The notes under the pieces: model-generated
Databases searched by the model: none
What the model was told of the DNA's origin: nothing
The model's input: the letters and a program-made list of their open reading frames with translations, nothing else
Shown here: piece by piece, positions 1 through 9,699 of the stretch
Position numbering within the stretch: position 1 is the first letter of the stretch
How the letters are laid out: every line of letters begins with the position of its first letter
Program-made: the position numbers and the translations under genes
Assembly (NCBI RefSeq): GCF_033958435.1
Contig: NC_134137.1
Location: forward strand, 177,209,501-177,273,500
Length of the DNA: 64,000 bases
Reading direction: 5' to 3'
From: Carettochelys insculpta
Lineage: Eukaryota > Chordata > Testudines > Carettochelyidae

Positions 1-100
1 AGGTTTGTAAAACTTTTTCACTCTGCCATTTTGCTCTCATTTGGGCATGAATTATGGACTTTTTTAAAGTAAAAACATGTTGCTGAAGTTCCACAACTTT

Positions 101-190
101 GCTGAAGAAGTGGATCTGTCCCATGAAAGCTCACCTAATAAACTATTTTGCTAGTCTTTAAAGTGCTACTTGACTGTTTTTTGTTTTGAT
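101..190 (+). repeat. Penelope-like element terminal repeat (solo fragment)
   Basis: The stretch reads as the GAAGAAGTGGATCTGTCC ... TTAGTCTTTAAAGTGCTAC module, the same terminal sequence found at both ends of the Penelope-like element at 7.39-9.06 kb and in the foldback copies at 15.1, 18.2 and 47.2 kb. No coding part accompanies it, so it is a solo or truncated end. The family assignment comes from the coding copy at 7.39-9.06 kb. Confidence 0.75.
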
Positions 191-231
191 TCTGTTACTA
201 ACTTTGCTGAGCTCATCTAGCATCTCATTTC

Positions 232-440
232 CAGGTGTGATGAGCGCTCATGACTCCTTAACTTTTCCATCCATTAGCTGAATAAACTTTGTGTGCACTG
301 AAGCATGTGTGGATGTACACCACCAGTAGGAACACAGGATGCCCGCTGTGGGTGCTTTGCTAATCAGCTGGGTGGCACCTGCATCTTTCCTGGGCAGTTG
401 CCCAAGAGCTCAACTTACAGAGAGCACAAGGTATGACAAA
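232..440 (+). mobile_element. hAT-type MITE relative, degraded
   Basis: The interior (GTGGGTGCTTTGCTAATCAG, CACCACCAGTAG and AGAGCTCAACTTACAGAGAG) aligns by eye with the better preserved hAT MITE at 6531-6705. The terminal CAGTGTTC-type motif is not clear here, so the borders are approximate. Confidence 0.5.
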
Positions 441-873
441 CACTGCTCTACGGCGGCTGAGGATCTATCCTGAAATCTGTTGGAACTGACAGACTAGCAA
501 ATTTATTTTTGAAAGTACCACACAGATACATCATATTTATTATGTGTTTCTGGATAAGAGCTGAGACCACCATTTGTATTGTGTGTATAGGGTCTGTAAG
601 TTTGTAATAACTGAACTCTCACTTTAGGCTGGGGATGGTAGTATTTTAAAAATGGGATGAAGTCATGTATTGAAATCATTGCTGATTAGTGTGTGTACAT
701 ACATTTCAGTACCTTCCCTCGTTCCAATTTTAAAATACCATCATTCCAACATAGAGAGACATTTTGGTTAGTACAAACTGGTAGAGTCAATCAATACTTT
801 AAGATCCTTCATCACCTCCTGCCATATTTGGATAATGTGCCAAAGGAAAAAGTTATTTTCAGTGTCAAGTTTA

Positions 874-1007
874 GTTTTATTTTGGTCAACCAACAAGAAA
901 GCTAAAATTGAGGCGAGTGCTATTTCATCTGTCTCCATTTGCCAATCAAGTGAGAGGAGTTGTACATAGACACTCCCTCACATACCTCAAAGTACATGCC
1001 TATTTGT
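874..1007 (+). repeat. Direct repeat copy 1 (134 bp)
   Basis: This block, beginning GTTTTATTTTGGTCAACCAA and ending CCTATTTGT, recurs with about a dozen differences at 1649-1782 in the same orientation. It is either a local duplication or two copies of one dispersed repeat. No coding content is seen. Confidence 0.8.
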
Positions 1008-1648
1008 ACATTCTCTAGATTTAGCAGAAGAGAACAGCAGTGGATAAAAACTAATCTGCGGAATTCAATTTTAGATTTAGAGTCCCAGAAAATATTTTTA
1101 TCTAGAATGTGAGTATCAATTTCATTGCTGCACTCTTCCTCTTTCCTCAGTCTAGGACACAGCTTTCCAAAAAGTGTAAATTTTTGTGTTACGAGTGAGG
1201 CTCTTTTAATGTCAATTTGAAATTCTGTTTACAAACACCTGTTGATTTATAGAGAGCTCTGAGTGAAGATGGTAGATTAATAGTGAACCATAAAGGATCA
1301 GGAGGTTTCCTCTTTCCTGGGAAAAATCTGGTTAACATCGGATAGTCTACCACTTAAAGAAAGTAGTATCAGGTATGCAGATTAAGAACACAGGAACTTG
1401 TGAATTGCCATTTTCATTCAGATTAGTAGTTGCTCTGTCTAGTCTAGACTTCAGCTGTCTCTGACAGGGTCCACAATGAGATGCTTTAGTGGATGTTGCA
1501 TGAAACCCTATAGTGGACAATCACCGAATACCCTGCCAACAGGGAAGCTTATTTCTGAATCTTCCATTAGTTAATGATTAAGTTATGCCCTGATGCATGA
1601 GGGTTTCTAACCTTTATGTAGGAAATGTTTTTTATTCTATGCAATTCT

Positions 1649-1782
1649 GTTTTATTTTGGTCAACCAACAAGAAAGCTAAAATTGAGGCAGGTGCTATTT
1701 CATCTGTCTCCATTGGCCAATCAGATGAGAGGAGCTGTACATAACCACTCCCTCACATACCTCAAATTACGTGCCTATTTGT
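1649..1782 (+). repeat. Direct repeat copy 2 (134 bp)
   Basis: Second copy of the block at 874-1007, same orientation, 775 bp downstream and of the same length. The spacer between the copies shows no recognisable gene. Confidence 0.8.
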
Positions 1783-2229
1783 TCTCAGAGTGTCCAGTTA
1801 TATCTTCTGGCTCCAGCAAGTGCTTATACTTTGCTGATGCTGAACTGGGTGTCACGTCCCTGACCCCTCCAATCTGTTAGCCACCCAAACAATATCCTCA
1901 GAGCTATGCCAGCCCTCAATTTGCCTTGCAGGATAACTAGAGGTGTACCCCAGTTGTGAACCCCTTTGAAACATTCCCACAATATCCAGCCTCTAACTGG
2001 CTGCTCACAGGAATATCAGGTTTGGTTTCTCTAAAGGAAACAATGTACACACCAGCCTGTTCGATTCAATTGTGGATCAGCTCTCATGTAGAGCAATAAC
2101 CCTGATACATATTTATAGTGCAAACAACACGTGTTTCATCCTGTGGGTGCTGCACAGTTGGTGTTTCTAGCTCCCTGCAACTCTCATTGGAGACCATTCG
2201 TAGCTGTATCTGTTCTGACTGCACATATA

Positions 2230-2551
2230 GGCCGTGTCTACACTAGCCCCAAACTTCGAAATGGCCATGCAAATTGACGCAGCTCCTTTTTGAAAGGACC
2301 CCGCCTACTTCGAAGTCCCCTTATTCCCATCTGCTCATAGGAATAAGGGGACTTCGAAGTAGGTGGGGTCCTTTCGAAAAGGAGCCCTGTCGGGACGAGC
2401 CGCACGGCGGCGAGCCACGTCAATTTCCAAGTGCCGCGGCTGCCCACATGCTAATGAAGCGCTGAATAAGTATTTCAGTGCTTCATTAGTAAACTTCGAA
2501 ATGGCCATTTGCATGGCCATTTTGAAGTTTGGGGCTAGTGTAGATACGGCC
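2230..2551. mobile_element. PIF/Harbinger MITE with ATA target duplication
   Basis: A 322-bp palindromic element. Its left end GGCCGTGTCTACACTAGCCC is matched by the inverted right end GGGGCTAGTGTAGATACGGCC. It is flanked on both sides by ATA (2227-2229 and 2552-2554). The interior is self-complementary, with repeated TTCGAA cores and a central CCTTATTCC/GGAATAAGG hairpin. No coding capacity. The ends match those of the two-gene Harbinger element at 37,420-41,330, which supports the family. Confidence 0.85.
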
Positions 2552-2574
2552 ATACACTCCCATCCTTCCTCTGA

Positions 2575-2778
2575 TCACCTTCCTCTCCTCTGAGTGTTTC
2601 AGAATGGATTCCTGGGGGACCTGCTCCATGATTTTTTCCAGGGACTAAAGTGAGGCTGACAGGGCTGTAGCTCCCCCCATTCTTCCCTTTTTAAAAAATG
2701 GACACTATTTACCTTCTTCCAATTATCCAGGACTACTTCTGATTGCCCGGCGTTTTCAAAGGTAAAGGTCAATGGGTG
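2575..2778 (-). pseudogene. CR1 LINE ORF2 fragment, reverse transcriptase region
   Basis: Read on the - strand this encodes, with a small frame disturbance, WKKV.SVHFFKKGK, then YSPVSLTLVPGKIMEQV. This is the characteristic N-terminal RT region of CR1 non-LTR retrotransposons (EDWKKANVVPIFKKGK, then YRPVSLTSVPGKIMEQV, in intact copies). The fragment stops abruptly at about 2778, where Harbinger transposase sequence begins. It is probably the continuation of the CR1 copy at 6068-7060, split by that insertion, with about 100 codons lost at the join. Confidence 0.8.
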
Positions 2779-3880
2779 GCTGAGGAAATTTCAGATGACC
2801 CACCAGACATTTGAAGACCTCTGCCACTGGCTCGCCCTAGTCCTGCAGCACCAGGCCACACAGATGCGGCCAGTGCTCCCGGTGCAGAAGAGGCTGGCCA
2901 GCTCCGACAGCCTTCGGTCCATTGGCCACCAATTTGGAGTCAGCAAGGCCACCGTCAGAGCAGTGATGATTGAGGTAAGTCCTGCCCCCACCGCGGACCC
3001 ACCCTAGGAAGGGGGCTACTGGGCAGGGGGCCCCACGTGGGAAGGGGGCAGGAGTTATCTGGTGGGGAGGGGAAAGGGGGGCCTCCAGGTCAGGTGTTCA
3101 TGGATGTGTCTCCCTTTCTCCCCTGCAGGTCGTCCAAGCCATCAACAGGGTGCCCCTGCCGCAAGTCGTGACCCTGGGGGACCTGGATGACGCCCTCGCT
3201 GGATTTGCAGACCTGGGCTTCCCCAGTTATTTTGGAGCTCTGGACGGGACACGTGGCGATCAGGGCTCTGGACCACGGTGAGGGCACCTGCATTAAGAGA
3301 AAGGGGTACCACTCAGTGGTACTCCAGGCCCTGGTGGATGTGAGGATCTGTTTCCTGGATGTGTGCATGGGGTGGCTGGGCAGGGCCCATGACGCCCAGG
3401 TATTCTGGAATTCATGGCTGGGACGCCGGGTGCCGGAGGGCATGTATGCCCCCACAGGAGCTCCCACTCGGGGACATCATGATGCCCTCTTGCATTGTGG
3501 CCGATGCAGTGTATCCACTGCCCCTGTGGCTCATGTGGCCCTATACTGGATGCACCACACTGGCCCAGAACACGTTTGATGGTCTCCTCAACTATGCTAG
3601 GGGCACAGTCGAGCAGGTGTTTGGGAGACTGAAGGGGAGGTTTCACAGCCTCCTCACCAGGCTGAATGTCAGCCTCCCAAACATCTCTGTGGTCATTGCT
3701 GCCTGCTGCGCCCTCCACAACCTTGTGGAGGGCAGTCGGGAGCCCTTTATCCAGGGCTGGGCCATGGACCCAGGGGCTGGCTATGAACAGCTGCCCGCTG
3801 CCCCGTGCCGTGAGACACAGAGGGATGGCGTCAGGGTCTGGGATGCCTTGTGCCAGGACTTCATACAGGGCCTGCCCTGA
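2779..3880 (+). pseudogene. Harbinger (HARBI1-like) DDE transposase remnant
   Basis: Exon 1 (2779-2972) encodes WLRKFQMTHQTFEDLCHWL and ends at a GTAAGT donor; exon 2 starts after CTGCAG near 3129. It contains GFPSYFGALDGT (first catalytic Asp), then a 1-nt frameshift, then GYHSVVLQALVD and GRAHDAQVF. After a second shift come the second Asp in IVADAVYPL and the catalytic Glu in TVEQVFGRLKGRF, with a stop at 3878-3880. Compared with the copy at 38 kb it lacks about seven residues after VQKR. It would have cut and pasted Harbinger DNA with help from the Myb-like partner. At least two frameshifts make it a pseudogene. Confidence 0.85.
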
Positions 3881-4184
3881 CCCTCCCAGCCACACTCTGC
3901 ACCATGGGCCCCCCGACTTCTCCTTCCCTCAAGCTTCCCCCCCGCCCCACACCACTTTCCCACCAAGCACCAGGGACACAGGGTTGGGGTGGGAACGAGA
4001 AACTTTACTATTGAAGAAATAAACGTTTGGCAAAACAAAACAGAACAACATGTGAAACTATTCACAGCGCATGGGGGAAACAGTCCACAGGACAGAGGCA
4101 GAGGGCTAGGTGAGGGAATTGAACTCAGAGGGGAGCTAGGCAGGGGGACTGAATTGGGAGCAGGGATAGGTGGGGAAGGCTCAG

Positions 4185-5655
4185 TCACCCAGAGGTGTGG
4201 GGGGCTGGGAGCCGCATCAGCCACAGCTGCCCTACTGCCCTGGGTCCAGGGCCCCCTGTAGGGCTGTGTGGGGCCAGGACCACAGGGAGGTAGGGCTGGG
4301 GTGTGGGTGCTGCAGGCTCAGCCTCTGCAGGGTGTGCAGGAGGGGCCACTGGGTCTGGGCCAGGTGCACCTGCCTTGGCCAGCAGCCACTGAGCCAGCTC
4401 CAGGCGGGTGGATGGTGATAGGTCCACTAGCAGATGGGCGGCTGCCGGAAGGGCAGCTTCTGGAGGAGAGGCTGCAGGCTGGGCTGGTGAGGGGGTGGGC
4501 GGTGGGGCGAGGCGGGTGGCCAAGGCCTGGTCCATGGAGTCCAGACTGCCAGCCAGCTGCACCCACGCATCCTGCTCCATCACCAGCCAGTCCTGGAGCA
4601 CCTCAGTAATCTCCTGCATGACCACACAGTTGGCAGCTGCCTCCTCATCCTTCCTGCATCATCTGTGGGAGGCCCTGCCATGGCCATGCGGGTATGCAAG
4701 CTGGGGCGATGGGGTGGGCTTCTTGGCCACCTGTGGCCGCAGCCTGCTCTGGTGGGCTGCAGCGCCTTCCCAACAATGGACCTGTGGAGACAGAAAGGGA
4801 CAGGAGGATTGCCTGTTAGTGCTGGGTCCCAACCCTGGGGGGTCCAGGGCCTCCACTATGTTGGGCCCCACCCTGCTCCCTGGCTGCCCAATGGCCTGTG
4901 AGCCCTGTGGGATCTCGGGTGTCCAGAGGTTCCCGTTTGGTGAGGGTTAGCCCATGTTCCATCCCCTTCCCCTGTCCCCAGGCATATGGACTGCGGGGCT
5001 GATCTGGGGAGGCCCTGTCCCTCTCCCTGGCAACATCCTGCTTGTCCCATACATACTGGCTGCGACCTCCCAGGGCTAGGGCAAGGCTTGCCTTGCTGTC
5101 CCAGAGGGGAAGGTGATGACGAGGGTCCTGTTGCTGGAGCCCTCATCATCACCCTCCATCTCAGTTGGCCGCTCCCAACACGAGGGACTCTTGATGCCAG
5201 AGGGGCCTGTCTTATCCTCACCGTCCACAGTGGGGGGAGTGACAGTATCTACCACATGTTCTGGGGTGGCCGCCTCCCTCAGCTGCAGGAGCCTCTGCCG
5301 CTCCTGGTAATGAGGACAGTTGATGGGCCATGGCCCCAACCAGCTGGCAGCATCACAGGCCTTGATGTAGGTCTGGTGGAGTGCCTTAACTTTTATCCGC
5401 ATGCTATTGACAGTGCAGTAGGGGTGGCCTTGGGCAGTGAGGCCGCTGACCAGCCAGTCAAAGGCCTCTGCGATCCTCTGCTGGGCACCGGTTTGCCAAA
5501 GGACCTCCTCCCCGCCACAGAGCAAGGAGGTCCTTCAGCTCATCCTCTGTCCAAGAGGGTCCCCTCCTGCCACGGACCTTGCCCTGGCACTGTGAGCCCT
5601 TGGACTCCTCAGCCGGGGCTCCTGGGGGGCAAGGAGGGCCCTGGCATGCCACCAT
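4185..5655 (-). pseudogene. Harbinger Myb/SANT-like partner gene, broken
   Basis: The 5' part (5655 downward) encodes RGRRGPSWTEDELKDLLALW, the start of a Myb/SANT/trihelix DNA-binding domain. After a frame change, 5525-5076 supplies the rest (IAEAFDWLVSGLTAQGHP, RIKVKALHQTYIKACD) and an acidic linker. The block 4625-4185 encodes the C-terminal part (MVMQEITEVLQDWLVMEQDA, then a Pro/Ala-rich tail). In this superfamily the Myb-like protein binds the transposon ends and brings in the transposase. Exon limits are uncertain because of frameshifts. Confidence 0.75.
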
Positions 5656-6067
5656 GGTGGCCGGGGGTGCAGAGGCAGGCTGGTGCTTAGAGCAGGGGCA
5701 GTCCGAGTGGGAGCTTGTGCTGCCCCTGCTTGTAGCATGGTCTCAGCTTTCTGCCTGGGGTTGTCTGGGAGCTGTTTCCTTTCAGGTGGCCAGCAGGGAC
5801 CACAGAGCCCTAGCTGGGCTGGCCAGAGTGTCTCTGTCCTCTGGGGGGGCCATCTCCTTGGAGGACTCCTTACTTCGAAGTAAGCAGTGCAGAGCATCTA
5901 TACACACTTAATGTCGAAGTTAAACTTTGAAGTAAGCCACTACTCCATTTCCAGTTAACTTCGAAGTAAGGGGAAGTGTGTATAGACGCTCTGCATGCTA
6001 CTTCAGAGTAGCAGCTTACTTCGAAGTTAACTTTGAAGTAAGTTTGTACTGTAGACACAGTCCCAGT

Positions 6068-7060
6068 GTAACATATTGGAATCTGACCTTGTCTATGAAG
6101 GCTGAGGCCAAAAAAAAAAATGTTTTGAGTACTTCAGCTTTTTTCAAGTCACCTGCCACTAGCTATGGGTCCCACATTTTCCCTGACCTTCTTCTTACTG
6201 CTAACATACCTACAGAAACCCTTGTTATCTTTCATATCCCTTGCTAGCTGCAACTTCAAATGCCCTTTGGCCTTCCTGATCACACCAATGCATGTTTGAA
6301 CTCTGTTTTTATACTCCTCCCGAATCAGCTGTCCAAGTTTCCAGTTCTTGTAAGTTTCCTTTTTGTGATTAAGTTCACGGAAGATTTCTCTGTTAAGCCA
6401 ACCTGGTCACCTACCACATTTGCTATTCTTTCTGCACATTGGGACGGTATGTTCCTGCACCCTCAATAAGGCGTCTTTAAAATACAGGTCTCTCTCCTCA
6501 TTCCTTTCCCACTCATATTAGCCTCCCAGGCAGTGTTCCCTCAATCTTTTTTCTTCCATGGGCAGAGTAAACATTATACACGCCACCAACAGAACCGCGT
6601 ACTGCTGGCCATGGTCAGCCGTGGGTGCTCTGCTGATAATCAGCTGGGCAGTACTTGGATTTCTTCTGTGTGGCCACCCAAACGCTCAGCTTCCAGAGAA
6701 CACTGCCCCCAGGGGACACTGCCTAACAGCACCCTGAGGGAGTCAAAGTCTGTTTTTCTGAAGTCCAGGTTCCATATTAAATTCAACTATCTTGTAAGCA
6801 CTGCTGCCCAGATTGCCTCCTACTTTTTCTTCCTCTACCAATTTTTCCCCGTTTTGTGAGCAGCAGAATAAAAGTGGCAGGACCATTAGCTGGTTCCTCC
6901 AGCATCTGCAACAGGAAGTTGTCCCCAACATGTTCCAAAAACTTTCTAGATTGGAAGAATCAACCTTGACTCTGCGACACTGCTTGGAGATGACTGGGGC
7001 TGGTCTCAACTTCATGGAAGCAAGAGCAGTACTCTGACAACACAGATGTGACACCCAAGC
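6068..7060 (-). pseudogene. CR1 LINE ORF2 fragment (endonuclease end and linker)
   Basis: On the - strand, 7060-6706 encodes the C-terminal part of a CR1-type AP endonuclease (VGGNLGSSAYKIVEFNM, where intact copies read about GNLGGSDHEMVEF). The region 6530-6068 encodes the linker to the RT (KKETYKNWKLGQLIREEYKN, FCRYVSSKKKVRENVGP). A hAT MITE interrupts it at 6531-6705. The RT segment resumes at 2778-2575 beyond the Harbinger insertion. Stops and frame shifts are present. Confidence 0.8.
6531..6705. mobile_element. hAT-type MITE (175 bp) nested in CR1
   Basis: It begins CAGTGTTCCCTC and ends CCAGAGAACACTG, short imperfect inverted ends of hAT type. The flanks are CTCCCAGG (6523-6530) and CCCCCAGG (6706-6713), an 8-bp target duplication with one mismatch, as expected of hAT. 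It lies inside CR1 ORF2 sequence that continues on both sides. No coding capacity. Confidence 0.85.
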
Positions 7061-7597
7061 CACTCTTACAGAGACAGTTCAGGCCAACCTCTAAGCACCA
7101 GCCAGACATTGCTTGCGACATCTCAGACTCATGGAGTCATGCACATTTGTGATATCTCATACCAGACTGCCCCTGGGGTGCCTACAAATATGGTTCAGAT
7201 CTGTTTACATGCCAAAAAGGAGACCGTACTACAGATACTGTGAATATTTGGATGAGATGAAGGCCTTTAGAAAGTTTTCTAAGCTCTTTGTGTCAACTGC
7301 AGAAAGATCAAAAGGTGAAGCAGTACCAGTTGAGACTGTTAAATGCGCTGTATTGAGTACTGCTATCATGCTTTCAAAACAAAAAAGCAGTCCAGTAGCA
7401 CTTTAAAGACTAACAAAATAATTTATTAGGTGATGAGCTTTCGTGGGACAGACCCACTTCTTCAGACCATAGCCATACCAGAACAGACTCAATATTTAAG
7501 GCACAGAGGACCAAAAATAGTAATCAAGGTTGACAAATCAGAAAAAAAATTATCAAGGTGAGCAAATCAGAGAGCAGAGGGGCAGAAGGTGGGGGAG

Positions 7598-7924
7598 TCA
7601 AGAATTAGATAAAGCAAAGTATGCAAAAGAGTCCCTATCATGAGCTAGAAAATTGTCATCCCGGTTCAAACCACGTGTTAATGTGTCGAATTTGAATATA
7701 AAAGAGAGTTCAGCAGCCTCTCTTTCCAAATGGCTGTGAAAGTTCCTTTTCAGTAAAACACAGACTTTCAGGTCATTAACAGAATGGCCCACTCCATTAA
7801 AGTGCTGGCTGACAGGTTTGTGAATCAGGAGTGTTTTTATGCCTGTTTTATGCCCATTAATTCTTTGTCTAAGAGAGTTTGATGTCTTTCCAATACACAA
7901 AGCATGTGGGCATTGTTGCCACAT
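7598..7924 (-). pseudogene. Penelope GIY-YIG endonuclease domain fragment
   Basis: It encodes CPHALCIGKTSNSLRQRING, then HKTGIKTLLIHKPVSQHF, then a C-terminal segment with LEREAAELSFIFKFDTLTRG. This is the GIY-YIG nuclease fold at the C terminus of Penelope-like elements: Arg at the RQRI position and His at NGHK are kept, while the YIG motif reads CIG. The domain nicks target DNA for insertion. It lies downstream of the RT fragment on the same strand. Confidence 0.85.
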
Positions 7925-8395
7925 GATGGCATATATGATGTTAGTTGAGGAACATAAGAATGTGCCCGTGATTCTGTGAATAACCTGGTTAGGTCCAGTG
8001 ATGGTATCTCCAGAATAGATATGTGGACAAAGTTGGCAACGACCTTATTGCAAGGAAAAGTTCCAGGACTGGTATTCCTGTGGTATAGACAGTGGTTGTT
8101 GGTGAGAATCCTCCTAAGGTTGGGAGGTTGTCTGTAGGAGAGAACAGGCCTGTCACCTAGGGACTTCTGCAGTGTGGCATCCTGATTAAGGATAGGTTGT
8201 AGGTCTTCAGTAATGCGTTTCAGTGGTTTGAGTTGGGTGCTGTAGGTAATGAGCAGTGGTGTTCTGTTCTTGGCTTTTTTGGGCCTATCTTGGAGTAGCT
8301 AGTCTCTGGGTATTCGTCTGCCCGCGATTTGTTTTTTCTATTTCTCCTGGTGAGTAATTCAGGTTTATGAATATTTGAAAGAGATCTTGTAGTTT

Positions 8396-8892
8396 TCAGT
8401 TTCTGTCAGTAGGATCAGAGCAAATGTGATTGTATCTAAGGGCTTGACTGTAAACAATGGATCTAGTTGTGTGTGCAGGATGGAAGCTGGAAACACATAG
8501 GTAAGTATAGCAATCAGTGGGTTTCTGGTAGAGTGTGGTACCGATCAGGCCATCCTTGATTTGTACTGTAGTGTCCAGGAAACGTCTCTCTCGCGTGGAG
8601 TAGTTGAGGCATAAGCTGATGGTGGGGTGCAGATTGTAAAGTCTCTGTGGAATTCTTCTAGAGTTTCTATACCATGGGTCCAAATCGTAAAGATGTCATT
8701 GATGCATCGTAAGTAAAGGAGGGGCAATAGGGGACAAGAGCTGAGGAATCGTTGTTTCAGGTCAGCCATAAATATATTAGCATATTGTGGGGCCATGCGG
8801 GTGCCCATAGTAGTTCCACTAATCTGGAGGTATAAGTTGTCCCCAAATCGGAAATAATTGTGGATGAGAACAAAGTTACAGAGGTCAGACAC
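8396..8892 (-). pseudogene. Penelope-like reverse transcriptase fragment
   Basis: The translation contains SDLCNFVLIHNYFRFGD, then GTTMGTRMAPQYANIFMADL, the motif block typical of Penelope RTs, then RCINDIFTIWTHG. The catalytic YxDD-type motif reads IND here, so the second of three critical aspartates is replaced by Asn (or is decayed). Downstream, in another frame, come a motif like LDTTVQIKDG and YQKPTDCYTYL (8683-8396). At least one frameshift separates the two parts. Intact Penelope RTs are several times longer. Confidence 0.85.
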
Positions 8893-9324
8893 CAGATTGG
8901 TTTACCTTAAGTATTGAGTCTGCTTTTTTATGGCTGTGATCTGAAAAAGTGGGTCTGTCCCACGAAAGCTCATCACCTAATAAGTTATTTTGTCAGTCTT
9001 TAAAGTGCTACTGGACTGTTTTTTGTTTTGATAGTATATAGACAAGCATGGCTATCTCTCTGTTGCTGTCATGCTTGTAATTTCATACCTCCAACTGAAA
9101 TCTGTACACATTCCACAAGATTGGTTTCCACCTCTTGTTGCCTTCATTAAAGATGTTCTCATTTTAAAAAATCTACAGGACAGTGAGTTGGGTGTCTGCT
9201 CACATATTTGCAGAACACTGATTACTAGAGATTGTTTCTGATGCCATTTTTAGCTCTACTGTATTGTTATCCATGACAGACAACTCCAATGCCCCAACCT
9301 GCTATCAGGGATACTGTTCAGGCG

Positions 9325-9692
9325 TCCCCTATAGTGGAGCACATATAGCAGCACTGTTTGAAAAAGAAGTTACTTATCTTGTGTAGCAATGATGGATCTT
9401 GTAGCTTTACATCCCTATGGGTGCTCCACAATCCCCCCTCCTGCCCTCCACTTTGGCATTCTCTACAGGGTCTCTGCAGCAGACAAGGAACTGAGGGTGG
9501 TTTGCCCATGCAGCGCTAATTGGCCTTGAGGCAGAACATGAGTGAGATGGAGTGCATGTGCAGATGAATAGACACAGCTACCAAAGGTCTCTTCACAGGC
9601 ACAGGGACTCAGATACCACTGCAGCAGCACACCAGTAGGGATGTACAGCTCAAAAAAACACCATTACTGCACAAGGTGAGTAACTTTTTTAT
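9325..9692. mobile_element. Decayed DIRS-type terminus (internal complementary region plus right end)
   Basis: The order TGGAGCAC, AAGAAGTTACTTATCTTGTG, ATGATGGATCTTGTAG, CCTATGGGTGCTCCAC, then about 200 bp later CACCAGTAGGGATGTACAGC and CAAGGTGAGTAACTTTT mirrors the 3' end of the DIRS element at 53,843-54,214. The GTAACTT/AAGTTAC ends are complementary across the segment. Divergence is high and no coding part remains. The family is inferred by comparison within this window. Confidence 0.7.
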
Positions 9693-9699
9693 TATCAAA

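Larger units (their letters stand above)
2779..6060. mobile_element. Two-gene PIF/Harbinger transposon, left end truncated
   Basis: The element has a HARBI1-type transposase remnant on + (2779-3880) and a Myb/SANT-type partner gene on - (4185-5655), the standard convergent arrangement of PIF/Harbinger elements. The right end (5870-6060) is built of repeated CTTCGAAGTAAG / TTAACTTCGAAG palindromes and closes with GTAGACACAGTC, the inverted family terminus. The left terminus and 5' part of the transposase are missing: CR1 sequence abuts codons inside exon 1. Both genes are frame-broken, so the copy is dead. Confidence 0.85.
7388..9060 (-). mobile_element. Penelope-like retroelement with inverted terminal repeats
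   Basis: The - strand carries an RT fragment (8892-8396) followed by a GIY-YIG endonuclease fragment (7924-7598), the domain order of Penelope-like elements. The left end (7388-7480) and right end (8940-9040) carry the same module (AAAGTGCTACTGGACTG, AAGCTCATCACCTAATAA, GGGTCTGTCC) in opposite orientations. Penelope elements are known to have inverted or tandem terminal repeats. The N-terminal RT part is missing and the reading frame is interrupted, so this copy is inactive. Confidence 0.88.
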
